Assembly (NCBI GenBank): GCA_000504625.1
Contig: AZHR01000021.1
Span: 1 to 19,890 of the forward strand
Origin: an alpha proteobacterium SCGC AAA240-E13
Lineage (GTDB): Bacteria > Pseudomonadota > Alphaproteobacteria > Pelagibacterales > Pelagibacteraceae
Length of the DNA: 19,890 nt
Direction: 5' to 3'
This document shows, piece by piece, positions 1-7,338 of this stretch. The translations under genes were made by a program, and so were the position numbers. Within the stretch, counting starts at the first letter, position 1. The number at the start of each line of letters is the position of its first letter. The notes beneath the pieces were generated by a model. That model ran no database searches, was not told the origin of the DNA, and saw only the letters and a list, made by a program, of their open reading frames with translations.

Positions 1-201
1 ATTAGGTTGTGTAATCAAAGGTGAAACACCACATTTCGATTTTATTTCAAGTGCAGCTATAAATGGAATAATGGACTTATCAATTAAACACAAAAAACCT
101 ATCATGAATGGCATAGCTACATGTCTAAATAAAGATCAAGCTTTAGAAAGGTGCAATCCAAATAAAAAAAATAAAGGAGGTGAGGCTACTCAAGCACTTT
201 T
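1..201 (+). repeat. Inverted repeat, left copy (ribH 3' region)
   Basis: Bases 1-201 match the reverse complement of 3633-3834 by direct base-by-base reading. The only difference is one base in a homopolymer: 8 A at 164-171 here against 9 T at 3663-3671 there. The match ends at the run of T at 198-201 and extends to the very first base of the window, so the true left limit is unknown. It contains only ribH coding sequence and no terminal inverted repeats or transposase. Confidence 0.97.
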
Positions 202-244
202 TCATCTATTAGGAATTTCAAAAGAACAAAATGAAACAAAATGA
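1..244 (+). CDS. ribH: Lumazine synthase, 3' part (start lies outside the window)
   Basis: This is the C-terminal part of 6,7-dimethyl-8-ribityllumazine synthase, which condenses the RibB product with the pyrimidine from RibD. The frame is read from base 2 and ends at TGA 242-244. It shows the GCVIKGET segment, the following His (in TPHFDF) that matches the family's catalytic His, and the conserved NKGGEA tail that packs into the next subunit. The stop overlaps the nusB start by 14 bp, which is the normal ribH-nusB arrangement in Alphaproteobacteria. Bases 1-201 are repeated in inverted orientation at 3633-3834, where the other ribH copy is missing this tail because of one extra A in a poly-A run. 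This copy probably carries the true 3' end; the full protein would be about 174 residues if joined to the upstream part of the other copy. Confidence 0.9.
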   Translation, partial: LGCVIKGETPHFDFISSAAINGIMDLSIKHKKPIMNGIATCLNKDQALERCNPNKKNKGGEATQALFHLLGISKEQNETK

Positions 245-623
245 AGCTTTTAAAAATCCAAGAGTTATTGTAATTCAGAAATTATATTCTCAAGAATTTA
301 ATAAGGAATCTGAGCTAACTTTTCCAAAACATAGATATAAAAAATTTATAAAGGATGTAGTACTTGGCACAATAGAACGAAGAGAGTTAATAGAAGAAAT
401 TATCCAACAACATCTTGGTAAAGATATAAATATGAAACGAACAGAGAAACTATTAACCATTTTATTGTATGCGGCAATTTTCGAATTACTATATCGTCCT
501 CAAACATCAATAAATATTATAATTAATGAATATTTAAATTCATCTGATTTCTTTTTAGATAAAACACAAAAAAAATATCTAAATGCGCTTTTAGACAAGT
601 TATCGAAAAAAATAAGACAATAA
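231..623 (+). CDS. nusB: Transcription antitermination factor NusB
   Basis: NusB binds boxA RNA with NusE (ribosomal protein S10) and supports antitermination, mainly of rRNA operons. The 130-residue all-helical protein is near the usual family length (about 130-160). An N-terminal region around NPRVIVIQKLYSQ matches the typical A-x-x-x-Q-x-L-Y-Q helix, and a C-terminal helix set contains the family's E-L-L-Y-R-P-x-T and I-N-E-Y segments near residues 85-105. The start overlaps the ribH end and the stop abuts the thiL ATG (TAA then ATG), so the three genes are probably translationally coupled. No separate promoter is visible. Confidence 0.93.
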   Translation: MKQNEAFKNPRVIVIQKLYSQEFNKESELTFPKHRYKKFIKDVVLGTIERRELIEEIIQQHLGKDINMKRTEKLLTILLYAAIFELLYRPQTSINIIINEYLNSSDFFLDKTQKKYLNALLDKLSKKIRQ

Positions 624-1589
624 ATGAACGAATTCTCAATAATAAATAAATATTTTTCAAGTTTATCAAAGAAAAGCAAAGGTACTTTTAATTTATCTGA
701 TGATATTTTTTTTGATTATAAAAGAAAAATTGGTGTTTCCATTGACACATGTATTGAAGGGACACATTTTCTAAATTTTGAATATCCCAATTTAATTTTT
801 AAAAAAGCATTAAGGTCATCAATCTCAGATCTTATATGCAAAGGTATTAATCCAAAGTATTACTTTGTAAGTTTCTCAGGTAATCATAATCATTTATCAA
901 AAAATAACATTTACAAGATAATTTATGCATTAAAACAAGAACAAAAAAAATATAACTTTATTTTAGCTGGTGGTGACACTACTTGCTCAAGTAAATTATC
1001 AATTACTATTACTTCTATAGGTTATTCTAAAAAAAATCCTGTTTTACGAAATGGAGCAAGAATCAATGATGATATCTATATAACTAATAATATTGGAGAT
1101 TCATTCATCGGATTAAATATTTTGAAAAAAAAAATAAAACTTAACAAAACAATTGCTAGCTACTTTGTAAAACAATTTTACCTACCTAACATTCCTTTTC
1201 AATTTTCAAAAAAAATTCATCTTTTTGCAAATTCATCAATTGATATTTCAGATGGTTTTTTCCAAGATTTAAAACACATCTTAACTAATTCCAATTTATC
1301 ATCTGAAATATTGGTAAATAATATTCCTATATCATTCAATTTAAATTTATATCTAAAAAAAATAAAAAAAAATAAATTAAATTATATTTCCAATGGTGAT
1401 GATTATCAACTTTTATTTACCGCAAATAAAAGTAAAAGAAATTTAATAAAAAAAATATCAAAAGATACATCTACAAAAGTTTCTATAGTTGGTACAATTA
1501 AAAATAAATCTAGTTTTAATGATATAAAATTAATAAATGAAAAGTTTAAATTACCAAAAAAACTTGGTTATATCCATAATTTTAGCTAA
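624..1589 (+). CDS. thiL: Thiamine-monophosphate kinase
   Basis: ThiL uses ATP to phosphorylate thiamine monophosphate to thiamine pyrophosphate, the active cofactor. Family motifs appear in order: the DD pair near residue 26, the IEGTHF segment near 44-49, SISDLICKG near 66-74, AGGDTT near 115-120, SIDISDGFFQDL near 206-217 and NGDDYQLLF near 257-265. These are the Mg/ATP and substrate sites of the AIR-synthase/ThiL fold. At 321 residues it is normal in length. The start directly follows the nusB stop. The sequence is unusually rich in Lys and Asn, as expected from extreme AT bias rather than from decay, since all motifs are kept. Confidence 0.93.
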   Translation: MNEFSIINKYFSSLSKKSKGTFNLSDDIFFDYKRKIGVSIDTCIEGTHFLNFEYPNLIFKKALRSSISDLICKGINPKYYFVSFSGNHNHLSKNNIYKIIYALKQEQKKYNFILAGGDTTCSSKLSITITSIGYSKKNPVLRNGARINDDIYITNNIGDSFIGLNILKKKIKLNKTIASYFVKQFYLPNIPFQFSKKIHLFANSSIDISDGFFQDLKHILTNSNLSSEILVNNIPISFNLNLYLKKIKKNKLNYISNGDDYQLLFTANKSKRNLIKKISKDTSTKVSIVGTIKNKSSFNDIKLINEKFKLPKKLGYIHNFS

Positions 1590-1668
1590 TATTATTATTG
1601 CGTTTTGTTACATTTTTTGACATGTTGCTTTTTTTAAATTTTATTAACTTTTATTCAGAACAATCTAT
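1590..1668 (+). promoter_or_regulatory. Possible promoter for hppA
   Basis: The 79 bp between thiL and hppA hold a perfect -35-like TTGACA at 1617-1622, followed by weak -10 candidates: TTTATT at 1640-1645 (17 bp spacing) or TATTAA at 1642-1647 (19 bp spacing). Such AT-rich boxes occur often by chance in this genome, so the call rests mainly on the intact -35 and on this being the only sizeable gap in the left block. No Shine-Dalgarno sequence is evident before the hppA ATG. Confidence 0.35.
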
Positions 1669-3648
1669 ATGAACAATTTAATATCAGAAAAAGTTTTACT
1701 ACTTACAATTTTAAGTGGTTTCATAGCTATAATTTACGGATATATAACAGGTAAACAAATATTAAATTCCAGTTCCGGCAATAAAAAAATGAAAGAAGTT
1801 TCTGAAGCAATCCAAATTGGAGCTAAGGCTTATTTAAACAGACAATATAAAACAATTTCAATTGTTGGATTATTTGTCTTAATTTTCATTACTTTTACTT
1901 TTAGTATTTTAGTAGGAGTTGGATATTTAATTGGTGCTACTTTATCAGGGATAGCTGGCTATGTTGGTATGTTAGTATCTGTTCAAGCGAATGTTAGAAC
2001 AGCAGAAGCTGCGAGAAAAGGTTTGTCACAGGGATTATCAATTGCTTTTAAATCGGGTGCTGTCACTGGTTTATTGGTTGCCGGATTGGCTTTATTATCA
2101 ATATCTGTTTACTATTACATTTTGTTATTTTTTAATGTTAATGAAAGAGAGTTAATTAATGCCTTAATTGCATTAGGATTTGGAGCTTCTTTAATTTCAA
2201 TTTTTGCTAGACTTGGCGGAGGAATTTTTACAAAAGGTGCTGACGTAGGAGCGGACTTGGTCGGAAAAATTGAAGTAGGTATTCCTGAAGATGATCCGAG
2301 AAACCCTGCTGTAATAGCGGATAATGTTGGAGATAACGTTGGAGACTGCGCGGGAATGGCAGCAGACTTATTTGAAACTTATGCGGTTACAATTGTTGCA
2401 ACAATGGTTCTTTCTTCAATATTTTTTCATGGAAATTTAAATATGATGATTTACCCATTATCAATTGGTGCAGGATGTATATTGACTTCAATTATTGGTA
2501 CCTATTTTGTTAGATTAGGAAAAAGTAAAAATATAATGAACGCCCTTTATAAGGGATTTGTTGTCACTGCCATTTTATCATTAATAATTCTTTACCCAAT
2601 CACTGATTATGTAATTGGTTTAGATACAGAATATTACATTGAAGAAAAAATTTTTACCGGTATGGGATTATATTTATGTGGAATAATTGGTTTAGTCATA
2701 ACTGGTTTGATTATATGGGTTACTGAATATTATACTAGTACAAATTTTAGGCCCGTAAAAAGTATAGCTTCATCATCAATTACAGGTCATGGTACCAATG
2801 TTATTCAAGGACTAGCAGTTTCGATGGAGGCCACAGCCCTGCCAGCTTTAATAATCGTAATTGGGATACTTACTACAAATTATATTGCGGGACTATTTGG
2901 AATTGCAATTGCTGTTACGTCAATGCTTGCTTTGGCTGGAATGGTTATTGCTTTAGATGCTTACGGCCCAGTAACCGATAATGCTGGTGGAATAGCCGAG
3001 ATGTCTAATTTACCAAAAAAAGTTAGAAAAAACACAGATATTCTAGATGCTGTTGGCAATACAACAAAAGCAGTTACAAAAGGATACGCAATAGGATCTG
3101 CTGGTTTGGGAGCTTTAGTTTTATTTACTGCTTATACTGAAGACATAAAATTTTTTTCATCTGTTAAGGGATCTGCTTTAGAAAATGTTGTTGTAAATTT
3201 TGAATTATCTAATCCCTATGTAGTTGTAGGTCTGTTGATAGGTGCCATGTTACCCTATTTATTTGCATCAATGGGAATGCAGGCGGTTGGAAGAGCAGGG
3301 GGTGCTGTTGTAATCGAAGTAAGAAGACAATTTAAGAAAATACCTGGTATTATGAAAAGAAAAGCAAAACCAGATTATGGAAAACTTGTAGATCTTTTAA
3401 CGAAAGCAGCAATAAAAGAAATGGTTATACCATCACTTTTACCAGTACTTTCTCCTATAATTCTTTATTTTGTAATATTGTATGTTGGTGGTATTGAATC
3501 TGCACTGTCTTCTGTAGGCGCAATGTTACTCGGGGTGATTATTACAGGTTTATTTGTAGCAATTTCAATGACAGCTGGCGGTGGTGCTTGGGATAATGCA
3601 AAAAAATATATTGAGGATGGAAATTTTGGTGGAAAAGTGCTTGAGTAG
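1669..3648 (+). CDS. hppA: Membrane proton-pumping pyrophosphatase, C-terminus replaced
   Basis: Integral-membrane H+-PPase that couples hydrolysis of pyrophosphate to proton export. Many hydrophobic helices are visible. The signature GGGIFTKGADVGADLVGK (about 183-200), the EDDPRNPAVIADNVGDNVGD substrate/Mg loop (about 207-226) and GNTTKAVTKGYAIGSAGLG (463-481) are intact. Lys at 467 in GNTTK is the mark of the K+-independent subfamily, where K+-dependent enzymes have Ala. The protein then stops abnormally: after GNFGGK (656) come only V-L-E and TAG, which are antisense ribH bases. The usual end, with a second acidic motif GDTVGDPxKDTAGPA and the last helix, roughly 40 residues, is missing. 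As written it could not be a working pump; the real gene is probably full length and the end is a chimeric join. Confidence 0.93.
   Translation: MNNLISEKVLLLTILSGFIAIIYGYITGKQILNSSSGNKKMKEVSEAIQIGAKAYLNRQYKTISIVGLFVLIFITFTFSILVGVGYLIGATLSGIAGYVGMLVSVQANVRTAEAARKGLSQGLSIAFKSGAVTGLLVAGLALLSISVYYYILLFFNVNERELINALIALGFGASLISIFARLGGGIFTKGADVGADLVGKIEVGIPEDDPRNPAVIADNVGDNVGDCAGMAADLFETYAVTIVATMVLSSIFFHGNLNMMIYPLSIGAGCILTSIIGTYFVRLGKSKNIMNALYKGFVVTAILSLIILYPITDYVIGLDTEYYIEEKIFTGMGLYLCGIIGLVITGLIIWVTEYYTSTNFRPVKSIASSSITGHGTNVIQGLAVSMEATALPALIIVIGILTTNYIAGLFGIAIAVTSMLALAGMVIALDAYGPVTDNAGGIAEMSNLPKKVRKNTDILDAVGNTTKAVTKGYAIGSAGLGALVLFTAYTEDIKFFSSVKGSALENVVVNFELSNPYVVVGLLIGAMLPYLFASMGMQAVGRAGGAVVIEVRRQFKKIPGIMKRKAKPDYGKLVDLLTKAAIKEMVIPSLLPVLSPIILYFVILYVGGIESALSSVGAMLLGVIITGLFVAISMTAGGGAWDNAKKYIEDGNFGGKVLE
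3632..3637. other. Breakpoint: hppA fused to antisense ribH
   Basis: Left of this point the sequence is sense hppA (GGT GGA AAA, coding G-G-K); right of it, it is the reverse complement of the ribH 3' region. The homologous ribH stretch at 194-202 has TTTTT where the fusion has TTTTCC on the complementary strand, so the two sequences share AAAA, or AAAAG if the native hppA continued with a Gly codon. Joining at a few bases of microhomology in inverted orientation is typical of amplification or fold-back chimeras and is also seen at microhomology-mediated rearrangements. Confidence 0.85.
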
Positions 3649-3834
3649 CCTCACCTCCTTTATTTTTTTTTATTTGGATTGCACCTTTCTAAAGCTTGAT
3701 CTTTATTTAGACATGTAGCTATGCCATTCATGATAGGTTTTTTGTGTTTAATTGATAAGTCCATTATTCCATTTATAGCTGCACTTGAAATAAAATCGAA
3801 ATGTGGTGTTTCACCTTTGATTACACAACCTAAT
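3633..3834 (-). repeat. Inverted repeat, right copy (ribH 3' region)
   Basis: This is the reverse complement of bases 1-201, with one extra T (9 T at 3663-3671). To its right the ribH gene continues to its start at 4115, so this copy is attached to the full ribBA-ribH context. The copy at 1-201 is attached to the nusB context. Together they suggest one genomic ribH locus seen twice from opposite strands. Confidence 0.97.
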
Positions 3835-4115
3835 GTAATAAAAGCATCATATTTTTTTATGTTACATGAAATAAGTAATGGTATTTCAAACACTCCCGGA
3901 GCATGTAATATTTTATATTCAATTTCGTGCTTTCTTAGAGAAACATCTCTATCAGTGATTTCTTCAAATATTTCAGAAAAAATATCAGATGCTCTCCAAT
4001 CGAAAATGGTTTCAAATTTTTTGTATTTATTCAATAATGAAGTTGCTCCTTTGATTAAATCGTCAGCAGCATCGTGATAGTAGTTTCCAACAACAATACA
4101 AATCTTGAGCTTCAT
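3660..4115 (-). CDS. ribH: Lumazine synthase, frameshifted near its 3' end
   Basis: 6,7-dimethyl-8-ribityllumazine synthase, the penultimate riboflavin step. It shows an N-terminal strand ICIVVGNYYHD with the aromatic residue that stacks on substrate, APGVFEIP (about 73-80), GCVIKGETPHF with the catalytic-type His, and NGIAT. The start overlaps the ribBA stop as ATGA. The protein stops at residue 151 in NPNKKK because of a ninth A in a poly-A run; with eight A, as at 164-171, the frame would go on through the conserved NKGGEATQALF tail. Between the first helix and APGVFEIP lie about 25 residues more than in most lumazine synthases (roughly 36-62, acidic, with Trp). The early stop is more likely a base-call error than a true mutation. 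Confidence 0.92.
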   Translation of the reverse strand: MKLKICIVVGNYYHDAADDLIKGATSLLNKYKKFETIFDWRASDIFSEIFEEITDRDVSLRKHEIEYKILHAPGVFEIPLLISCNIKKYDAFITLGCVIKGETPHFDFISSAAINGIMDLSIKHKKPIMNGIATCLNKDQALERCNPNKKK

Positions 4116-5203
4116 TTAATAATTTCCTGCTTTTTTATCTTTATACCGTAACCATCTAGTCCAACAACTTTCTTTTTTGATCTTGTAACTAATATCATGT
4201 TTTTAATCTTTAAAGCTTTGATAATTTGAGCGCCAATGCCATAGTTCTTAATTAGTTTATCATGTCCTTTGATATAAAATTTTTTACTTTTATATCCTCT
4301 TAAAGTTTCGGAAACAGATTTAAGATTTGTGTCTCTTATAAATATTAATACACAATCTTTGTACTTTTTGAAGTAACTAATAGTTTTATTAAATGAATTT
4401 GGTAATTTTTCACCCAATAAATAGTTTTTTACTATATTTGAAGAAATAACCCTCACTCGTGGATTCTTATTTCTAATAAGATTGCCTTTAATTAGTGCAA
4501 AATGTTCCGAGCCATCAAGTTTATTTTCAAAAATTTTGATTTTATAAATTTGTTTATTAATTGAAATATTTGATGATTTTTTAAAATTTATTAATTTTTC
4601 TCTGCTTAGACGATAGGATATTAGATCGTCAATTTTTCCAAGGCATAATTTATGCTTTTTTGCAAAATTTACCAATTGTTTACCTTTGGCCATTGTTCCA
4701 TCGTCATTCATGATTTCACAAATTACAGCAGAAGATCCATTATTTGATAACCTAGATATATCTACAGAAGCTTCTGTATGACCAGCTCTTATTAAAACTC
4801 CTCCATCTTTTGATATCAAAGGAAATATATGACCAGGTGATATAAAATCATTTTTGGAAGCATTTTTTTTTATAGCAGATTTTATAGTATAAGCTCTATC
4901 ATGAGAAGAAATTCCTGTAGTAATATTTCTTGCTGCATCTATTGATACTGTGAATGCTGTACTTGTTCTTGATTGATTAGTAGGTGACATGAGTTGAAGA
5001 TTTAATTTTTTTACTTGTTTAGAATCTAATGCTAAACAGATAAGACCTCTTCCATGTTTTGCCATAAAAGTAATATCTTTAGACCTAACTTTGTGTGCAG
5101 ATATAATAAGATCACCTTCGTTTTCTCTATTTTCGTCATCAACCAAGACAAACATTTTACCTTTTCTTGCTTCTTTTATAATTTTAGTAATAGATGAAAA
5201 CAT
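4112..5203 (-). CDS. ribBA: DHBP synthase with degenerate GTP cyclohydrolase II domain (RibBX type)
   Basis: The N-terminal half (about 1-200) is 3,4-dihydroxy-2-butanone-4-phosphate synthase, making the four-carbon unit of riboflavin from ribulose 5-phosphate. It keeps DDENRENEGD (22-31), the SxxHDRA segment (about 100-104) and RAGHTEASVD (139-148). The C-terminal half (about 215-360) has the GTP cyclohydrolase II fold, recognisable by DGSEHFALIKG, RVRVISS and YGIGAQI-GLDGYG. However, the three zinc cysteines expected after RVHSE and the RQEGRGIGL catalytic segment are replaced (RVISSNIVKNYLLGEKLPN; IRDTNLKSVS). That domain should not act on GTP, so a separate RibA is expected elsewhere. Such RibB-X proteins are known in Alphaproteobacteria. 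It overlaps ribH by 4 bp and follows ribE by 6 bp. Confidence 0.92.
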   Translation of the reverse strand: MFSSITKIIKEARKGKMFVLVDDENRENEGDLIISAHKVRSKDITFMAKHGRGLICLALDSKQVKKLNLQLMSPTNQSRTSTAFTVSIDAARNITTGISSHDRAYTIKSAIKKNASKNDFISPGHIFPLISKDGGVLIRAGHTEASVDISRLSNNGSSAVICEIMNDDGTMAKGKQLVNFAKKHKLCLGKIDDLISYRLSREKLINFKKSSNISINKQIYKIKIFENKLDGSEHFALIKGNLIRNKNPRVRVISSNIVKNYLLGEKLPNSFNKTISYFKKYKDCVLIFIRDTNLKSVSETLRGYKSKKFYIKGHDKLIKNYGIGAQIIKALKIKNMILVTRSKKKVVGLDGYGIKIKKQEIIK

Positions 5204-5209
5204 AAATAA

Positions 5210-5791
5210 TTATTTAATTTTTTTTATATATTTGGCTAGAATATCAATTTCACAATTAACAATTTCATTTTTTTTGATATTTATTAAATTAGTTAACTTT
5301 AATGTATGAGGAATTACAACAATCAAAAAACTTTTAGATAAAATTTTTGAAACTGTTAAAGAAACACCATTTATTGCAATAGAACTTTTGTAAATTAGGA
5401 ATTTTTTGATATTTGTGTCCATTTTGAAATACAGATACCAAGATTTTCCACAAATATGCTTTTTGATAAGTTTTGAAGTAATGTCTACATGTCCTTGAAC
5501 AAAATGACCTGAAATTTTATCACCATACTTTAAGGGTAATTCTAAATTAATTATATGATTTAATTTGATGTTTTTAAAATTACTTGTTCTTAAAGTTTCT
5601 TTAGATAAATAAAAAAAATACATTTTTTTAAAAATTTTTTCAAGTGTAAGACATACTCCAGAACAATTAATTGATGAACCTAAATCCTTATTTGAAAGTT
5701 TAAGATTACTTTTTATACCAATTCTTAACCCATTTTTATAAGAGATAATTCTTTTTACAATTCCTGTTTTTTTTATAATTCCACTAAACAT
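5210..5791 (-). CDS. ribE: Riboflavin synthase, alpha chain
   Basis: Catalyses the dismutation of two lumazine molecules to riboflavin and the RibD product. The 193-residue protein has the internal two-barrel repeat of the family. The first half opens with MFSGIIKKTG (family MFTGII) and has NCSGVCLTLEKI; the second half has SIAINGVSLTVSKI and ends ILAKYIKKIK. GHFVQGHVDIT, near the join of the halves, supplies the conserved G-H-x-V-x-G-H-V-D segment. Its start codon shares a base with the ribD stop, and ribBA follows after 6 bp, so it sits within the rib operon. Some databases name this gene ribC. Confidence 0.93.
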   Translation of the reverse strand: MFSGIIKKTGIVKRIISYKNGLRIGIKSNLKLSNKDLGSSINCSGVCLTLEKIFKKMYFFYLSKETLRTSNFKNIKLNHIINLELPLKYGDKISGHFVQGHVDITSKLIKKHICGKSWYLYFKMDTNIKKFLIYKSSIAINGVSLTVSKILSKSFLIVVIPHTLKLTNLINIKKNEIVNCEIDILAKYIKKIK

Positions 5792-6921
5792 TAATTTATC
5801 AAATATTTAACCAATTTATCTTGATAAAGATAAGCTATTACTTTTTTTTTATTTTTTTTTAATTTATTCATTTTATTAAAAAAAAATTTTGTGTTATGAA
5901 AACCATTATTTTTGAAATATTTATTAGAATAAAAATGATAAAAATCATTTATATAATTGTTTTCTAATAAAAATTTGTTGAATTTAATTCCTGCCTCTAC
6001 AAGAACTCTTTTTATTTTCATTTTTCTTAAAATAAATATAATTTTATCAAAATCTAAATGATTGTCTTTAAGATCAACTTTTATAGTTTTAACTTTTAAT
6101 TTTTTAAATTTTTTTAGTTTTTTGCTATCAGAAAAATTATAAAATATATAAGTCTTTATTTTGCTGGCAGTCTTGATAATTTTTTTGTCAGTTGAAATAG
6201 TAAGATCTTTATCAAGTATAAATCTTTTTGGAGAGTATTTTTCGAGACCATTAATTCTACAATTTAGAATTGAATTATCTTGTAAAATTGTATTTGATGT
6301 AGTTAAGATTGCATCATGAGTAGACCTGAGCAAATGTACTCTACCTCTAGAGTAGATATTTGTTATTAATTTTTTATGTCTATTGGATATAAAGTAATCT
6401 TTCGAAGTTGCTAATTTTGAAGTAATAAAAATACGATCAGTTTTTTTTTGTAAATAAAAGTCTCTATAAAAATTATCTCCTTTCTTAAAACATAATTTTT
6501 CATATGTAAGAATTTTTTTTTTATATAATTTGTTTTTAGCTTTTTTATAGCTTCTTAAGTCTGGGTCATATTTAGAAAAATATACTGATTTTATTTTTTT
6601 TTTCATAATAATGTCAATACAAGGAGATGTTTTACCTAAATGACTACAGGGTTCCAATGTAGAGTATATGGAAGAATTGGTAAAATTAATTTTATTATTA
6701 GATAAAGCTATTCTTTCAGCATGAGGACGTCCTTTAATATTTGTATGAGTCAAACTTAGTACAACATTGTTTTTAACGACAACACAACCAACTGCTGGAT
6801 TATCACTTGTATTTCCTAATATCTTTCTTGCCTGATTAAAAGCAAGTTTCATATAATATTGATGCTTTAAGTTAATTTTATTTTTTGTTGTAGACATCCA
6901 ATTTGTCCACAAATTGTTCAA
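5791..6921 (-). CDS. ribD: Bifunctional riboflavin deaminase/reductase RibD
   Basis: Deaminates and then reduces the pyrimidine intermediate in riboflavin synthesis. The N-terminal cytidine-deaminase-like domain has DNPAVGCVVV (about 40-49), the zinc site HAE (67-69) and TLEPCSHLGKTSPC with the two zinc cysteines (92 and 101). The reductase domain (about 155-376) is divergent but keeps FITSKLATS, the HDAILTTSNTILQDNSIL block (family HDAI-G-T---D-P-L) and RVLVEAGIKFN (family VLVEGG). The start is uncertain: ATG at 6921 gives a 44-bp overlap with nrdR, while Met 9 at 6897 (MSTTKNK) gives 20 bp and is also plausible. There is no space for a leader or FMN riboswitch upstream. Confidence 0.91.
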   Translation of the reverse strand: MNNLWTNWMSTTKNKINLKHQYYMKLAFNQARKILGNTSDNPAVGCVVVKNNVVLSLTHTNIKGRPHAERIALSNNKINFTNSSIYSTLEPCSHLGKTSPCIDIIMKKKIKSVYFSKYDPDLRSYKKAKNKLYKKKILTYEKLCFKKGDNFYRDFYLQKKTDRIFITSKLATSKDYFISNRHKKLITNIYSRGRVHLLRSTHDAILTTSNTILQDNSILNCRINGLEKYSPKRFILDKDLTISTDKKIIKTASKIKTYIFYNFSDSKKLKKFKKLKVKTIKVDLKDNHLDFDKIIFILRKMKIKRVLVEAGIKFNKFLLENNYINDFYHFYSNKYFKNNGFHNTKFFFNKMNKLKKNKKKVIAYLYQDKLVKYLIN

Positions 6922-7336
6922 AATCTTTTACTTCTCTAAAATTTCTGTAAACGGAAGCAAATCTGATATAGGCAACAGGATCTAGTTCTTTAAGTTCATC
7001 CATTACCATTTTTCCAATTATATTTGATGCAATTTCTGCCTGTCCCATTTCTTCTAAATTTCTTGAGATTTTAGAAACGAGTTTTTCAATAGTTTCTGTA
7101 TCGATTGGTCTTTTTTTTAAAGCTATAAATATAGATTTAGACAATTTTTCTCTGTCAAAAATTGATTTTCTTCCATTTTTTTTAACAACAGTGAGTTCTC
7201 TATATTGTATTCTTTCAAAAGTTGTAAATCTTTCTCCACAATTACACGTTCTACGTCTTCTAATTGCAGTTCCATCTTCTGTAGGTCTTGAGTCAAGAAC
7301 TGAGGTATCTCCAGTTTTGCAGTATGGACAAAGCAT
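6878..7336 (-). CDS. nrdR: Ribonucleotide reductase repressor NrdR
   Basis: NrdR is an ATP/dATP-sensing zinc repressor of ribonucleotide reductase genes that binds paired NrdR boxes. The zinc ribbon occupies residues 1-42 (MLCPYC, then DSRPTEDGTAIRRRRTC and GERFTTFER) and an ATP-cone follows at about 46-139 (KKNGRKSIFDREKL, with VAYIRFASVYR at the end). Length (152) is normal. The second zinc knuckle reads C31-N-C33, one residue shorter than the usual C-x-x-C; the DNA reads TGT AAT TGT without any homopolymer that would explain a frame slip. No nrdA/nrdB gene is in the window. It lies 2 bp after glyA, the standard alphaproteobacterial order. Confidence 0.95.
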   Translation of the reverse strand: MLCPYCKTGDTSVLDSRPTEDGTAIRRRRTCNCGERFTTFERIQYRELTVVKKNGRKSIFDREKLSKSIFIALKKRPIDTETIEKLVSKISRNLEEMGQAEIASNIIGKMVMDELKELDPVAYIRFASVYRNFREVKDFEQFVDKLDVYNKK

Positions 7337-7338
7337 GA

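Noticed and set aside
174..183. Perfect Shine-Dalgarno-like AAGGAGGTGA, also present inverted near 3651-3660
   Set aside because: It encodes Lys-Gly-Gly-Glu of the conserved RibH tail and lies about 48 bp before the nusB ATG, too far to act as its ribosome site.
202..3632. Composite transposon bounded by the inverted repeats
   Set aside because: The repeats are ordinary ribH coding sequence, no transposase or recombinase is present, and no target duplication can be seen.
3661..3671. T-run between hppA and ribH as a terminator
   Set aside because: There is no hairpin before it and the run is coding poly-A of ribH in reverse, created by the inverted join.
3721..4077. Plus-strand open frame inside the ribH region
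   Set aside because: It is antisense to clearly conserved lumazine synthase and shows no recognisable family features.
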